Origin: CAZKNJ01 sp964554185
GTDB taxonomy: Bacteria > 4484-113
Assembly (NCBI GenBank): GCA_964554185.1
Contig: CAZKNJ010000018.1
Location: 1-27,718 of the forward strand
Direction: 5' to 3'
Length of the DNA stretch: 27,718 nt
Of the stretch, positions 7,820 to 15,437 are shown one piece after another. Every line of letters begins with the position of its first letter. The first letter of the stretch is position 1. Both the position numbers and the translations under genes were made by a program. The notes beneath the pieces are model-generated. The model made no database searches and was not told the origin of the DNA. It saw only the letters and a list, made by a program, of their open reading frames with translations.

Positions 7820-8599
7820 ATGGGCCCGGGCAAGGGCGAGCCATACGACATCAAGTGCGTGTACGGCACTCGTGCCGAGACCTTTGACGTATTCTGGCCG
7901 TACCGGAAAGACGAAGTGGCTTTCTGGGCGGAACTCGCGAAACCGTACGGCACGAAGCTGGTCAATCCGATGTGCGCTACCGGGGCGATTGCCAGCGGTC
8001 TGGCGGAGGCCGGCTACAAAGTAACGGCCATTGATAACAGCCCCGAAATGCTGGTCATCGCTCGAATGCGCGCGCTGGACAACGACAACCCGCAGTACGT
8101 GGAATCGGACCTGTTCGACTACTGCCCGGAGGAACCGGCGGATATAGTGCTTTTGCATTCTGGGTGCATCCACCACTTCAAGGGTAAGCAGGGAAGAACG
8201 GACGTATTCCGCAAGGTATGGTCCTGGTTGCGGCCGGGAGGGATGCTCGGGTTGGAGTTGCTGGAGCACAGCATGCCTGATTGGCTTTCCAATGAATTCA
8301 CGAGTACCCAACCCGCCGGCACCGTTGACGGAATCAACTCGGTGATGAAGCGCACAACGGTTGAGCTGGAGCCCGACGGAATCCGGCGGCATTTCACCGA
8401 GATAGTGCGATACAAACGCGGTGAGGAGCCGGTGGTGGTAACGCACTCATTCACGCTGGAGGTGCCGCCGACGCCTCAACTCCGCCTTGAAGTAATCGAG
8501 TCCGGGTTCAAGATTGCGCAGGACCTGGTTGATGGATTTGATGACGACCTGCCCGGCAGGGGCGAAGTTGTGCTGGTCTGCGAGAAGGTCGAGAGCTAG
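7820..8599 (+). CDS. Class I SAM-dependent methyltransferase
   Basis: 259 aa from ATG 7820, with GGAGGGG at 7807-7813. The Rossmann-type SAM site is visible as motif I (LVNPMCATGAIASGLAEAGY, about residues 49-68) followed by the acidic end of strand 2 (VTAIDNSPEML, D at about 73). A later strand reads ADIVLLHSGCIHHF, and the post-motif is WLRPGGMLGLELLEH. Motif I is atypical (PMCATG instead of DxGCGTG) but keeps the position. The C-terminal beta region (VVVTHSFTLEVPP...) is typical of small-molecule methyltransferases. The substrate cannot be told. It ends convergently with the acetyltransferase gene, overlapping it by 4 nt at CTAG. Confidence 0.8.
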   Translation: MGPGKGEPYDIKCVYGTRAETFDVFWPYRKDEVAFWAELAKPYGTKLVNPMCATGAIASGLAEAGYKVTAIDNSPEMLVIARMRALDNDNPQYVESDLFDYCPEEPADIVLLHSGCIHHFKGKQGRTDVFRKVWSWLRPGGMLGLELLEHSMPDWLSNEFTSTQPAGTVDGINSVMKRTTVELEPDGIRRHFTEIVRYKRGEEPVVVTHSFTLEVPPTPQLRLEVIESGFKIAQDLVDGFDDDLPGRGEVVLVCEKVES

Positions 8600-9612
8600 C
8601 TGAGCTGCTCCCACTCCGAGCGCAGCAGTGAATACAGCGCCGCATCGCGCCAGCGCCCGCGGATGTACCACTGCTGGCGGCTGATGCCTTCAAGCGTGAA
8701 GCCGAACTTGCGCAGCGCCTTGTTGCCACCGGTGTTATCCGCCGCCGTAAGAGCGCGCACCTTATGCGCTGGACGGGGAAGTTCGGTGAAGACGTAATCC
8801 ACGATGAACTGCGTTGCGTGTATTCCTACGCCGCGGGATTGCCAGGGCCCCAGCATCCGCAACCCTACTTCCGGCGCCGACCGCATGATGTCCTCCGCAC
8901 GCAGTACGCCTATCGGTTCTCCCTCGGCGTGAATGATGAAGTAGCGGTTAGCGTTGCCGAAGAACTTGCCTTCGCGGAACGAGTGCTCCAGCCGCTGGCG
9001 GTTGGTGGGCCGGAAGTTGTAGAACTCGAAACTGGAAAGCATGATGCGCTGGAGAAAGGGGATGCTATCCTCGGTGAGCGGCTCGTACGTGATCTGGCTG
9101 GCCGCAAGCGGCGCGCCGCTAGAACGGACTTCCTTGATGTCGTCCCGCACCGGATGATGGTCCCAGCCCTCCCAGTCGGCGCGGGTAATCTCTATTTCGC
9201 GCTCCGCAGCACCTCCAGCCGGGGGCAGTGTGAAACGCATCGCCACTGCATACCAGCGCATGGAGAAATAGCAGTCCGCCAGCCAGCGGACGGCCCCGTC
9301 AGCCAGCGCAGCGTCGTTGGCGGCTTCACGCGAGAGATAGAGCTTGGTCTGGATAATCGGCTGCTCAATGCCGGCAACGACAGCGATGCCTGCCGGAGCA
9401 TCGTCCAGGCGCAGCGCGAACGACTGGGCCTCATCGTTGAACAGCTCTCCCTTGTCAAAGCTCTGCTCCAGCTCCGTGCTCGCCAGCTCCGTCTCGCCAC
9501 AGGCGGCGAAGATGCGCCCGGCCTCGGCCAGATCCTCGCGCTCCAGCGGAAGGATGTCAGGCGTGGTGCCGCTGCTGTTCGTCGTTGCTTCCAAGCGCCG
9601 GAATTGTGGCAC
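8596..9612 (-). CDS. GNAT-family N-acetyltransferase (RimJ/RimL-like C-terminal domain)
   Basis: 338 aa from GTG 9612. The C-terminal ~170 residues show a GNAT domain: TYEPLTEDSIPFLQRIM, YFIIHAEGEPIGVLRAEDI (strand 4), VGLRMLGPWQSRGVGIHATQ (motif A, with the acetyl-CoA pyrophosphate loop in the form QSRGVGIHA) and ALTAADNTGGNKALRKFGFTLEG (motif B, as in RimL-type enzymes). The N-terminal ~150 residues look like a second, degenerate acyltransferase half (DAPAGIAVVAGIEQPIIQ). The target is unknown: it could be a ribosomal protein N-terminus or a small amine. It starts 25 nt after the feoB stop and may be the third gene of the feo transcript. The ribosome-binding site is weak. Confidence 0.75.
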   Translation of the reverse strand: MPQFRRLEATTNSSGTTPDILPLEREDLAEAGRIFAACGETELASTELEQSFDKGELFNDEAQSFALRLDDAPAGIAVVAGIEQPIIQTKLYLSREAANDAALADGAVRWLADCYFSMRWYAVAMRFTLPPAGGAAEREIEITRADWEGWDHHPVRDDIKEVRSSGAPLAASQITYEPLTEDSIPFLQRIMLSSFEFYNFRPTNRQRLEHSFREGKFFGNANRYFIIHAEGEPIGVLRAEDIMRSAPEVGLRMLGPWQSRGVGIHATQFIVDYVFTELPRPAHKVRALTAADNTGGNKALRKFGFTLEGISRQQWYIRGRWRDAALYSLLRSEWEQLS

Positions 9613-9637
9613 TTTCGTCTGCGCCGCGCAAGCGATG

Positions 9638-11956
9638 CTAACGCAAACCCATCAGGCGCCCGATGAGCACCACCACCAGCGCCAGGACATAAGCGGTGGC
9701 GAGGTGCAGGCCCACGATGGCGGCGGTCCAACGGAGGCTCTGGAGTTCGCGGTAAATGACGCCGAGGGTGGGCAGGCACGGCAGGTAGAACAGCGCGAAG
9801 ACCATCAGCGCCAGGCCCGTCAGCGGGGTCAGGCCGGAGCGCTCGCGCACGGCAGCGACCATACGCTGGCTGCCGGCGTCGACCCCTTCGCCCACGCCGT
9901 ACACTACGCCCATGGTGGAGACCATCACTTCCTTGGCGACGGCGGCGCCGACCAGGCCGACCGCTACGCGCCAGTCAAAGCCCATCGGCGCGAACACCGG
10001 CTCAACCGCACGGCCGATGCGCCCGGCATAGCTGCGCGAGACCTGCGCCTGCGAGATGGCTTCGGCGGTGGGATTGTCACCGGCGGCGATGAGCTGAGCG
10101 CGAGCAGTAGCCTGCGGCGTCTGCGGGAAGCTGAAAAGGAACCAGACGATGACGGCAGCCAGGAGGATGATGGTGCCGGCTTTGTGGACGTAGTGCCAGG
10201 TGTGCGACCACATTTTCTGAATGGACGCCACCAGGCGCGGCATTCGGTAATCAGGCAGCTCCACCAGCAGTTCGCCCACTTCACCAGCGACCGCTTTGCG
10301 CAGTAGCTTGGCGGCGAGAATTGCCACTACCACGCCGAGCAAGTACATGGACAGGATGACCGTGCCGCCCCAGCGCGCCGGAAAGAAGGCCCCGGCCAGC
10401 AAGATGTACACCGGCAGCCGCGCCGAGCAGCTCATCCATGGGATTACCGCGATAGTTATGAGGCGGTCCTTGAAGGTGGGCATGGTGCGGGCCGCGAGGA
10501 TGGCGGGGACATTGCAGCCGAAGGCGACTACCATCGGGATGAACGAGCGGCCGGACAGGCCGAAGCGGCGCAGAATGCCGTCGGTCAGCAGCGCGCCGCG
10601 GGAGAGGTAACCGCTGTCCTCCAGCAGCGCGAGAGCCAGAAAGAGGATGAGGATGTTCGGGAGGAAGACCAGCACGAGCCCCACGCCGGGGATGATGCCC
10701 TCGCCTATGAGCGACGCCAGGAAGGGCGAGAAGGCGAGGGCGGACTTGGCGGCAACAGCCAGCCACGAAACTGCGATTTCCAGCAGGTTCACCAGCGGCG
10801 CGCCGAGGGTGAAGGTCGCCTGGAACATCAGCCACAGCCCCGCGATGAATGCGAGATAACCGACCACGGGATGCAGCAGCCAGCGGTCAATGCGGTCGCT
10901 GCGGCTGGGATGCGAGGCAGGAGGGGAAGTTTGTTTTTCAGAAGGGAAAGCTGTGTCTATGCACGCACAGGTAGCGGAGAGTTTCTGCCGCGGAATTGGC
11001 GCAGTAGTCGTATCCGGTGCGGGGAAGCCCGCGGTTTCCAGTAGTTGATGTATGTAAGCGTGGCGCTGCACGGCAGCCACTTCGGCGGGCTCCTGGCCCA
11101 ACTGCGACTCGCAAGCCTCACGCGCCTTGAGCAGCAGGTGGCGCCGCCAGCCGCCACCGGGCTCGCCGCATTCCTCACAGGGCGGCCCGCCGCCGTGCCT
11201 CATTCTCCGTCCGCGTCCGCGCCCGCCGCGGTGAGGCCCGCGACCCAGCCCGCACGTGAGCATCCTCAGCGCGGCGAAGCGCAGCGGCGAAGGGAGCTGC
11301 CCGCCGCGTTCGGCCAGCGTTATCTCAGCCTCGCGCAGAATGGGCTCCAGCACCGGGCCATAGTCAATCTCCACCGCGGCATCGGCAGTGCGCGCCGCCG
11401 CATCAGGCGCAACTTGAGCAAGGAACTCCCGCACCGGCGCAAGCGAATGCGGATCCTTCGCCGATACTGCAAAGCACTTCACGCCCAAGAACCGTTCTAA
11501 CGCTTCCACGCTGGGATCGAGCCTCCTGCTGCGCACCAGGTCCCACTTGTTGAGCAGCAGCACGGGCCGGTAGCCCAGCTCCAGCAGCTCCAGCGTAAGG
11601 TACAGGTCGCGGGCAAGGTTGCTCGCGTCCACGACCTGGATGCATGCCGCAGGATGGTGGCCGAGCAGGATGGACTCGGTAACGATTTCGTCTTCGGTGC
11701 GCGCGGAGAGCGAATAGATGCCCGGCGTGTCCAGGATGACGAAGCGGCGGCCGTCCATGCGCGTATGGCCGTGCTTCACCTCAACCGTGACTCCGGGATA
11801 GTTGGCGATATGGGCGTGGCCGCCGGTGAGCAGGTTGAAGATGGTGGACTTGCCGGCGTTGGGGTTGCCGCAGAGGATGATCTCCTGCTCGTCCGGGGCG
11901 CGGTCGTCAATGACTGCTCTGGGGGGAACCTGGGGGTGGTACCTGAATGGGCTCAT
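9638..11956 (-). CDS. feoB: Ferrous iron transport protein B (FeoB)
   Basis: 772 aa from ATG 11956. FeoB is the inner-membrane Fe2+ permease with an N-terminal G-protein domain. Visible motifs are G1 GNPNAGKS (30-37), switch region GGHAHIANYPGVTVE (45-59), G3 DTPG (76-79) and G4 NKWD (136-139, where many FeoB have NMxD). The membrane part begins near residue 345 and contains the two conserved gate-like repeats: PNILILFLALALLEDSGYLSRGA with GCNVPAILAARTM, and MPRLVASIQKMW. An unusual Gly/Arg/His-rich insert carrying CEEC (about 235-272) sits between the G/GDI region and the membrane part. It lies 27 nt after feoA, and the Fur-like operator is upstream of feoA, so iron repression is expected. 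Confidence 0.95.
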   Translation of the reverse strand: MSPFRYHPQVPPRAVIDDRAPDEQEIILCGNPNAGKSTIFNLLTGGHAHIANYPGVTVEVKHGHTRMDGRRFVILDTPGIYSLSARTEDEIVTESILLGHHPAACIQVVDASNLARDLYLTLELLELGYRPVLLLNKWDLVRSRRLDPSVEALERFLGVKCFAVSAKDPHSLAPVREFLAQVAPDAAARTADAAVEIDYGPVLEPILREAEITLAERGGQLPSPLRFAALRMLTCGLGRGPHRGGRGRGRRMRHGGGPPCEECGEPGGGWRRHLLLKAREACESQLGQEPAEVAAVQRHAYIHQLLETAGFPAPDTTTAPIPRQKLSATCACIDTAFPSEKQTSPPASHPSRSDRIDRWLLHPVVGYLAFIAGLWLMFQATFTLGAPLVNLLEIAVSWLAVAAKSALAFSPFLASLIGEGIIPGVGLVLVFLPNILILFLALALLEDSGYLSRGALLTDGILRRFGLSGRSFIPMVVAFGCNVPAILAARTMPTFKDRLITIAVIPWMSCSARLPVYILLAGAFFPARWGGTVILSMYLLGVVVAILAAKLLRKAVAGEVGELLVELPDYRMPRLVASIQKMWSHTWHYVHKAGTIILLAAVIVWFLFSFPQTPQATARAQLIAAGDNPTAEAISQAQVSRSYAGRIGRAVEPVFAPMGFDWRVAVGLVGAAVAKEVMVSTMGVVYGVGEGVDAGSQRMVAAVRERSGLTPLTGLALMVFALFYLPCLPTLGVIYRELQSLRWTAAIVGLHLATAYVLALVVVLIGRLMGLR

Positions 11957-11983
11957 ATCAGTTCAGCGTGGGGTGGGGAGAGG

Positions 11984-12235
11984 TCACTCCACCAGCACCT
12001 GCCGCAGCAGGGTGTTGCTCATTGCCAGGTTAAAGCCGTTCAGCCGCACCTTGGCGCCGCCGGCCACGCGCTGCACTATGCGCACCCTGGCGCCGCGTAC
12101 GAAACCCAGTTCGGCCAGGCGCTGTCGTACGCCCTCGTCGCCGCATAGCGCCGCCACTATGCGCCATTCGCCGGTGGGCGCATGGCTAAGGGAACTGCTT
12201 TCGGTTTCCTTAGCAGTTGTTGCGTTGGGTGTCAT
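11984..12235 (-). CDS. feoA: Ferrous iron transport protein A (FeoA)
   Basis: 83 aa from ATG 12235. FeoA is a small cytosolic SH3-like protein needed for FeoB function. After a Thr/Ser-rich leader of about 22 residues the typical core is seen: WRIVAALCGDEGVRQRLAELG, then FVRGARVRIVQRVAGGAKVR and LNGFNLAMSNTLLRQVLVE. The phrases RLAELGF-x-x-G and LAM-x-x-x-LxxxVLVE are the family signature. It is the first gene of feoA-feoB, directly behind a strong promoter and a Fur-box-like palindrome. Confidence 0.93.
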   Translation of the reverse strand: MTPNATTAKETESSSLSHAPTGEWRIVAALCGDEGVRQRLAELGFVRGARVRIVQRVAGGAKVRLNGFNLAMSNTLLRQVLVE

Positions 12236-12270
12236 CTATGAGTAATACCGCGAAACAGGGCTAGATGATT

Positions 12271-12287
12271 TTGAGAACCAATCTCAA
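12271..12287 (-). promoter_or_regulatory. Fur-box-like operator of feoAB
   Basis: TTGAGAACCAATCTCAA is a palindrome with perfect 6-bp arms (TTGAGA / TCTCAA). It keeps the layout of the TGAGAAT-N-ATTCTCA form of the Fur box found in many bacteria, differing in the inner bases. Its end touches the -10 of the feoA promoter, so a bound regulator would cover the transcription start. The link to Fur, rather than another metal regulator, is inferred from position and family knowledge. Confidence 0.7.
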
Positions 12288-12315
12288 TTATGGGGGATTG
12301 CAGGACGGTTGTCAA
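12287..12315 (-). promoter_or_regulatory. feoA promoter
   Basis: On the minus strand a perfect -35 TTGACA (complement of 12310-12315), a 17-nt spacer and CATAAT (complement of 12287-12292, 5 of 6 to consensus) precede feoA. The expected start lies near 12280, inside the Fur-like palindrome. Confidence 0.75.
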
Positions 12316-12343
12316 TCGGGCTGGCTGGATGATGCATACTGGA

Positions 12344-12395
12344 CTCGCGACCTCTAGGTCGCGAGATTCCTGAAGATGTGTTGACCTGGAGGTCA
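12344..12395. repeat. Pair of related palindromes sharing GACCT-NN-AGGTC
   Basis: The first is CTCGCGACCT-CT-AGGTCGCGAG at 12344-12365, with 10-bp perfect arms. The second is TGACCT-GG-AGGTCA at 12382-12395, with 6-bp perfect arms. Both share the core GACCT-NN-AGGTC, and their centres are 34 bp apart. Neither is followed by a T run in the direction of transcription. They lie between the flavin reductase stop and the feoA promoter, so they may be an operator pair, or the first may be a hairpin ending the flavin reductase mRNA. Confidence 0.6.
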
Positions 12396-12427
12396 CCACT
12401 CCGGCAAAAGTGACTCTATACCAATCG

Positions 12428-12988
12428 TCAGCGGCTGAGCTGGTTGGGCAGGCCCAGCGTCTCCTCCAGCTTCCAGTCAACCTTGCCGTCGTGGCTCAGG
12501 CTGACGAGGCGGCTGTAGGACTCGGTGAACAGGTGCTCGCGGTTCTGGAGGTCGCCGTGCACCGCCAGTATCTCCCCGATGTAGAACAGGTGGTCGCCCG
12601 CCGGAACGACATTCGCCACCTTACATTCAAAGGCCACGGTGCTGCCATCAATAATCGGCGGTCGTACATGCTTGGAGGGCAGCGCCGTCAGGCCCAGCTC
12701 CTCAAACTTGTTCACCGCACGCCCGCTAACCTGGCCGCAGCGCCAAGCAGGCAGCGCGAGCTCCTTGCCGGGAAAGCACAGCGTGAACTCCGGCACGTCT
12801 TGCAGGCAGTCATGGGTGTAGCGCTGCGTCGCGATGGCCATACCCAGCAGCTTGGGCTTGGCCGACAGATAGCACCACCAGCCTACGCCCATAGCGTTGG
12901 GAACGCCTTCGGCGTTGACCGTCACGGCGAGCACGTAAGCGTATGGCGAACCAAGCTGCACACCTTTGGCCCAATCTACTTCCTGCAT
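12428..12988 (-). CDS. Flavin reductase family protein (FMN-binding split barrel, flavoredoxin-like)
   Basis: 186 aa from ATG 12988, behind GGGAGG. The FMN-binding split-barrel pattern is visible: YVLAVTVNAEGVPNAMGVGW (first strands), LSAKPKLLGMAIATQRYTHDCL, VPEFTLCFPG, VSGRAVNKFEELGLTALPSK, AFECKVANVVPAGDHLFYIGEILAVHGD (the conserved GDH-x-x-xxGE segment). Length fits the flavin reductase / flavoredoxin group, which bind FMN and pass electrons between NAD(P)H or ferredoxin-type donors and acceptors. Its partner is not evident. It has its own promoter and lies upstream of the feo operon, separated by palindromes. Confidence 0.85.
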   Translation of the reverse strand: MQEVDWAKGVQLGSPYAYVLAVTVNAEGVPNAMGVGWWCYLSAKPKLLGMAIATQRYTHDCLQDVPEFTLCFPGKELALPAWRCGQVSGRAVNKFEELGLTALPSKHVRPPIIDGSTVAFECKVANVVPAGDHLFYIGEILAVHGDLQNREHLFTESYSRLVSLSHDGKVDWKLEETLGLPNQLSR

Positions 12989-13018
12989 GAATGCCTCCCG
13001 GGGCGGTAGCCCGCGGCG

Positions 13019-13046
13019 ATTATAGCAGGGGCAGGGAAGGTGTCAG
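13019..13046 (-). promoter_or_regulatory. Promoter of the flavin reductase gene
   Basis: On the minus strand CTGACA (complement of 13041-13046, 5 of 6 to TTGACA), a 16-nt spacer and a perfect TATAAT (complement of 13019-13024) precede GGGAGG and the ATG at 12988. Confidence 0.65.
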
Positions 13047-13050
13047 GCGG

Positions 13051-14568
13051 CTAGTTCCAGTGCTTGATTTTCTGCATATACTCCCGCCAATGCGCTTTAA
13101 ACGCGGTGGACTGCTCCGGCGTATGGCACCGCGCGCAGAACTCGTAAGTCGCTTTGGCCGTGGGAACCAGCTCTTCGGGCTTGCCCGCCTGGCGGTTGAA
13201 GCCGTGGATGGGCGTTATCTCCTGATGGCAGGAGATGCACTGCATCGAATGCATCAGGTCGTTCGTGTAGTTGTAGACGACATGGCAGGAGACGCAATCG
13301 ATGTTGTGCTCCTGGGATTTCTGTTTGAGCGTACGCAGCGAGTGCGCATGCGTGCTGTTGGTGAATATTTCGTATGCGCGGGGATGGCAATCCTTGCAGT
13401 CTTCGGGCGGTATGATGTTAGCGGCCTTGTATTCAAAGCTCTGCTCGCGGAATATCTCCTCGAACTTGGAATGAAGGTCTTCCTTGATGATCCGGTAGAC
13501 GGTCTCGTCGGGCGCGTAAGTAGAGAGAATAGGGATGTTTACAGCGAAGTAGTTGAGTCTCTTGCGCTTCTTCGTTATGCCGACATAGCCGAGGTATTTC
13601 CCGAAGAAGAAGGTGTTGAACCACAGGCCGCCGTTGCCCAGCAGAATGGGCTCGTTAGCCTCCTCCGTGCGTTGCCCGTCCCCGGTCAACACAATACGTA
13701 TTTCCGGGTGCTCCGCAAGGAAGGACTCAATGGCGCTGTCGTAGCCTTCCGCCACCATTACCCATAGCTCCGGAGCGGGATCAACCTGCTCGGAGAACAG
13801 CTTCAACGCCTCTTCGGGTTTCAGCAGCGAATAATCCTTGTCGAATCCTTTGCCGGAACTCATGCGCGTGTTGAACTGGAGGAATACCACGGCTGTGCGC
13901 ATTCCGAGGACTTCGGTGATGAAACCGGCAGGCGCCACCGGCGCGATCCCCGGCGCTATCTTGTCGCGGGGAAGACAGATGACCTCTTTTACGTTGCCCG
14001 ACAGACGGTAGAATTCCTCCTCGCCGGTAAGTGGTTCCTCCATCTCTGAAGCCAGCAGATTCGCGGAATACAGCGGAACACCGTGCTGGCGGAAAAGAGC
14101 AACTAGTTCGGGCGGAGGAAACTGCATTTCCGGCAAGCCGATGTTGCAGCCGTCGTACTTGGCTTCGTGCATCGCATCCAGCATCACTCCGAGCTTGAGC
14201 CGGTTGAACGAGTCCGAGCCGTCGCCTACGCGGCCGGCATCCAGCGTGAGGAACGCGCCACGCTTCTGGAACTCCTTGATGAGCGCCACGCGAGGGGCGA
14301 TGCCGCCGAGCTGCAATGGGCTGCAGCCGCAGGTCTCGATCTTGTTAGCGCTGTCGTAGGTGAGCAGTATGTCGAAGTCCCCGCGCCGGTAGAACTTCAC
14401 CGCGCCGGGGATTTCGATGATCTCGCGGTTGTCCAGTAACTCGGTGAGGGTAGGGGGGCGCATCTCGGTTTCAGGCGCGTTTGTCGCGGAATCGCGCGGG
14501 CAAGACGCGACCGCCCCGAGCGCCAGCAGTAGCGCGAGCGCGAGCGAATGTGCTGCCATGCGGTGCAT
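13051..14568 (-). CDS. Tetraheme cytochrome c lipoprotein with a phosphoesterase-like N-terminal region
   Basis: 505 aa from ATG 14568 (a second ATG three codons on is also possible). The signal peptide ends in a lipobox, VASC, so it is probably a lipoprotein. Residues about 60-330 resemble the UshA/5'-nucleotidase-like region found in some multiheme cytochromes: a cysteine motif ETCGCSPLQLGGIAPRVALI, then FLTLDAGRVGDG, MHEAKYDGCNIG and IRIVLTGDGQRTEE. The catalytic residues of real phosphatases are largely missing (no N-terminal DxHG). The last ~115 residues hold four CxxCH c-type heme sites at 391-395, 425-429, 444-448 and 478-482, with extra histidines that can serve as distal ligands. It should act outside the cytoplasmic membrane in electron transfer. 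It follows the RidA gene by 21 nt. Confidence 0.85.
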   Translation of the reverse strand: MHRMAAHSLALALLLALGAVASCPRDSATNAPETEMRPPTLTELLDNREIIEIPGAVKFYRRGDFDILLTYDSANKIETCGCSPLQLGGIAPRVALIKEFQKRGAFLTLDAGRVGDGSDSFNRLKLGVMLDAMHEAKYDGCNIGLPEMQFPPPELVALFRQHGVPLYSANLLASEMEEPLTGEEEFYRLSGNVKEVICLPRDKIAPGIAPVAPAGFITEVLGMRTAVVFLQFNTRMSSGKGFDKDYSLLKPEEALKLFSEQVDPAPELWVMVAEGYDSAIESFLAEHPEIRIVLTGDGQRTEEANEPILLGNGGLWFNTFFFGKYLGYVGITKKRKRLNYFAVNIPILSTYAPDETVYRIIKEDLHSKFEEIFREQSFEYKAANIIPPEDCKDCHPRAYEIFTNSTHAHSLRTLKQKSQEHNIDCVSCHVVYNYTNDLMHSMQCISCHQEITPIHGFNRQAGKPEELVPTAKATYEFCARCHTPEQSTAFKAHWREYMQKIKHWN

Positions 14569-14589
14569 CGCCGCCAGGCCCGCCAGGGG

Positions 14590-15078
14590 CTAGTGCGCCA
14601 CCCCGTTGTCCTCTTCCACTTCAAACACGAGGCTGATCATAACCGGGGAGTTGAGCGGCAACACCGCAGCGCCCACCGCTGTACGCGTGTGCTTTCCCGC
14701 CTCGCCGAAGATGGACACGATGAAGTCGCTCGCACCGTTGATGACCGCCGGCTGCTCATGGAAGCTGTGGACGGAGGCCACATAGCCGTCCAGCCGCAGC
14801 ACGCCCATCACGCCCTGGAAGCCGCGGGTGGCGACTTTCAGCCACGCCAGCGCATTCACTGCGCAGATGCGGGCGCATTCCTTGCCGTCCTCCACGTCTA
14901 CGTCCCGGCCCAGCAGCCCGGTGAGCACCGGCTTTCCGCCGATGAGTGGTATTTGGCCGGATACCCAGAGGGTGGGGCCGCAGCGCTTCCAGGGGACATA
15001 GGAGCCGACCGGCGGCTCGGGCGAGGGCAGCTTGATGCCGAGCCTTTCCAGGTTCCCGTTAATCAGGTCGTCCAGCAT
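14590..15078 (-). CDS. RidA/YjgF/L-PSP family protein
   Basis: 162 aa from ATG 15078. Family landmarks are VGSYVPWKRCGPTLWVSGQIPLIGGKPVLTG near the N-terminus, EDGKECARICAVNALAWLK in the middle and FGEAGKHTRTAVGAAVLPLNSPVMISLVFEVE near the end. The Arg in HTRTAVG matches the substrate-binding Arg of imine deaminases, although the usual C-terminal Glu context is replaced by VEEDNG. It belongs to the longer RidA subgroup of about 150-160 residues, whose role is less certain than that of true RidA. It lies just upstream of the cytochrome gene on the same strand. A perfect TATAAT begins 7 nt upstream of the ATG. Confidence 0.85.
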   Translation of the reverse strand: MLDDLINGNLERLGIKLPSPEPPVGSYVPWKRCGPTLWVSGQIPLIGGKPVLTGLLGRDVDVEDGKECARICAVNALAWLKVATRGFQGVMGVLRLDGYVASVHSFHEQPAVINGASDFIVSIFGEAGKHTRTAVGAAVLPLNSPVMISLVFEVEEDNGVAH

Positions 15079-15084
15079 AGGATA

Positions 15085-15090
15085 ATTATA
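15085..15090 (-). promoter_or_regulatory. -10 element of the RidA-like gene, likely leaderless transcript
   Basis: The minus strand reads TATAAT, six bases, then the ATG at 15078. A start about 7 nt downstream of the -10 would fall on the A of the ATG. No Shine-Dalgarno is visible. The -35 is weak. Confidence 0.45.
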
Positions 15091-15300
15091 TCGGATGAGA
15101 AGCTGATTGCAGCGGCGACCGTCGAACTACAAGGAAATAGCCCTGCGCGGGAACCGTAGAGGCCGGTGGCGGAGAAGGCAGGCCGCTGAGCGTGCAGAGG
15201 GCTTCTCAGTGTCATCAACTCGGGCTGAACACAAGCTGGGAGTGGCAACTTGTGAACAGAAGCCATGCATCTCCTCAGGTGTAACAACTGGGTCACATCA

Positions 15301-15329
15301 TTGCGGTAGGCGCTGATATGTGTTAGCAT
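15301..15329 (+). promoter_or_regulatory. Candidate promoter of the kor-hdr operon
   Basis: TTGCGG (15301-15306), 17 nt, TAGCAT (15324-15329), preceded by TGT as a partial extended -10. The predicted start near 15336 gives a leader of about 120 nt before korD, which includes the hairpin at 15402-15437. Confidence 0.45.
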
Positions 15330-15401
15330 CACTAATGGCGGCTGCGGTGTGTGAGGCGTTAATGAAAGCCCGTGCGGCCGAACATGTAATACAGTCAGCG
15401 A

Positions 15402-15437
15402 GGGCGCGCTGGCACCGGCTCCGGGCTGGGCGCGCCC
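15402..15437 (+). promoter_or_regulatory. GC-only hairpin in the korD leader
   Basis: GGGCGCGC (15402-15409) pairs perfectly with GCGCGCCC (15430-15437), with a 20-nt loop that can itself partly pair (CCGG-CT-CCGG). It ends 13 to 19 nt before the korD start codon and has no T run. It could limit ribosome access or attenuate transcription; this role is inferred. Confidence 0.45.

Noticed and set aside
9344..10306. Plus-strand open frame opposite feoB and the GNAT gene
   Set aside because: It runs antisense to clear FeoB sequence and has His/Gln/Asp-rich composition with no domain.
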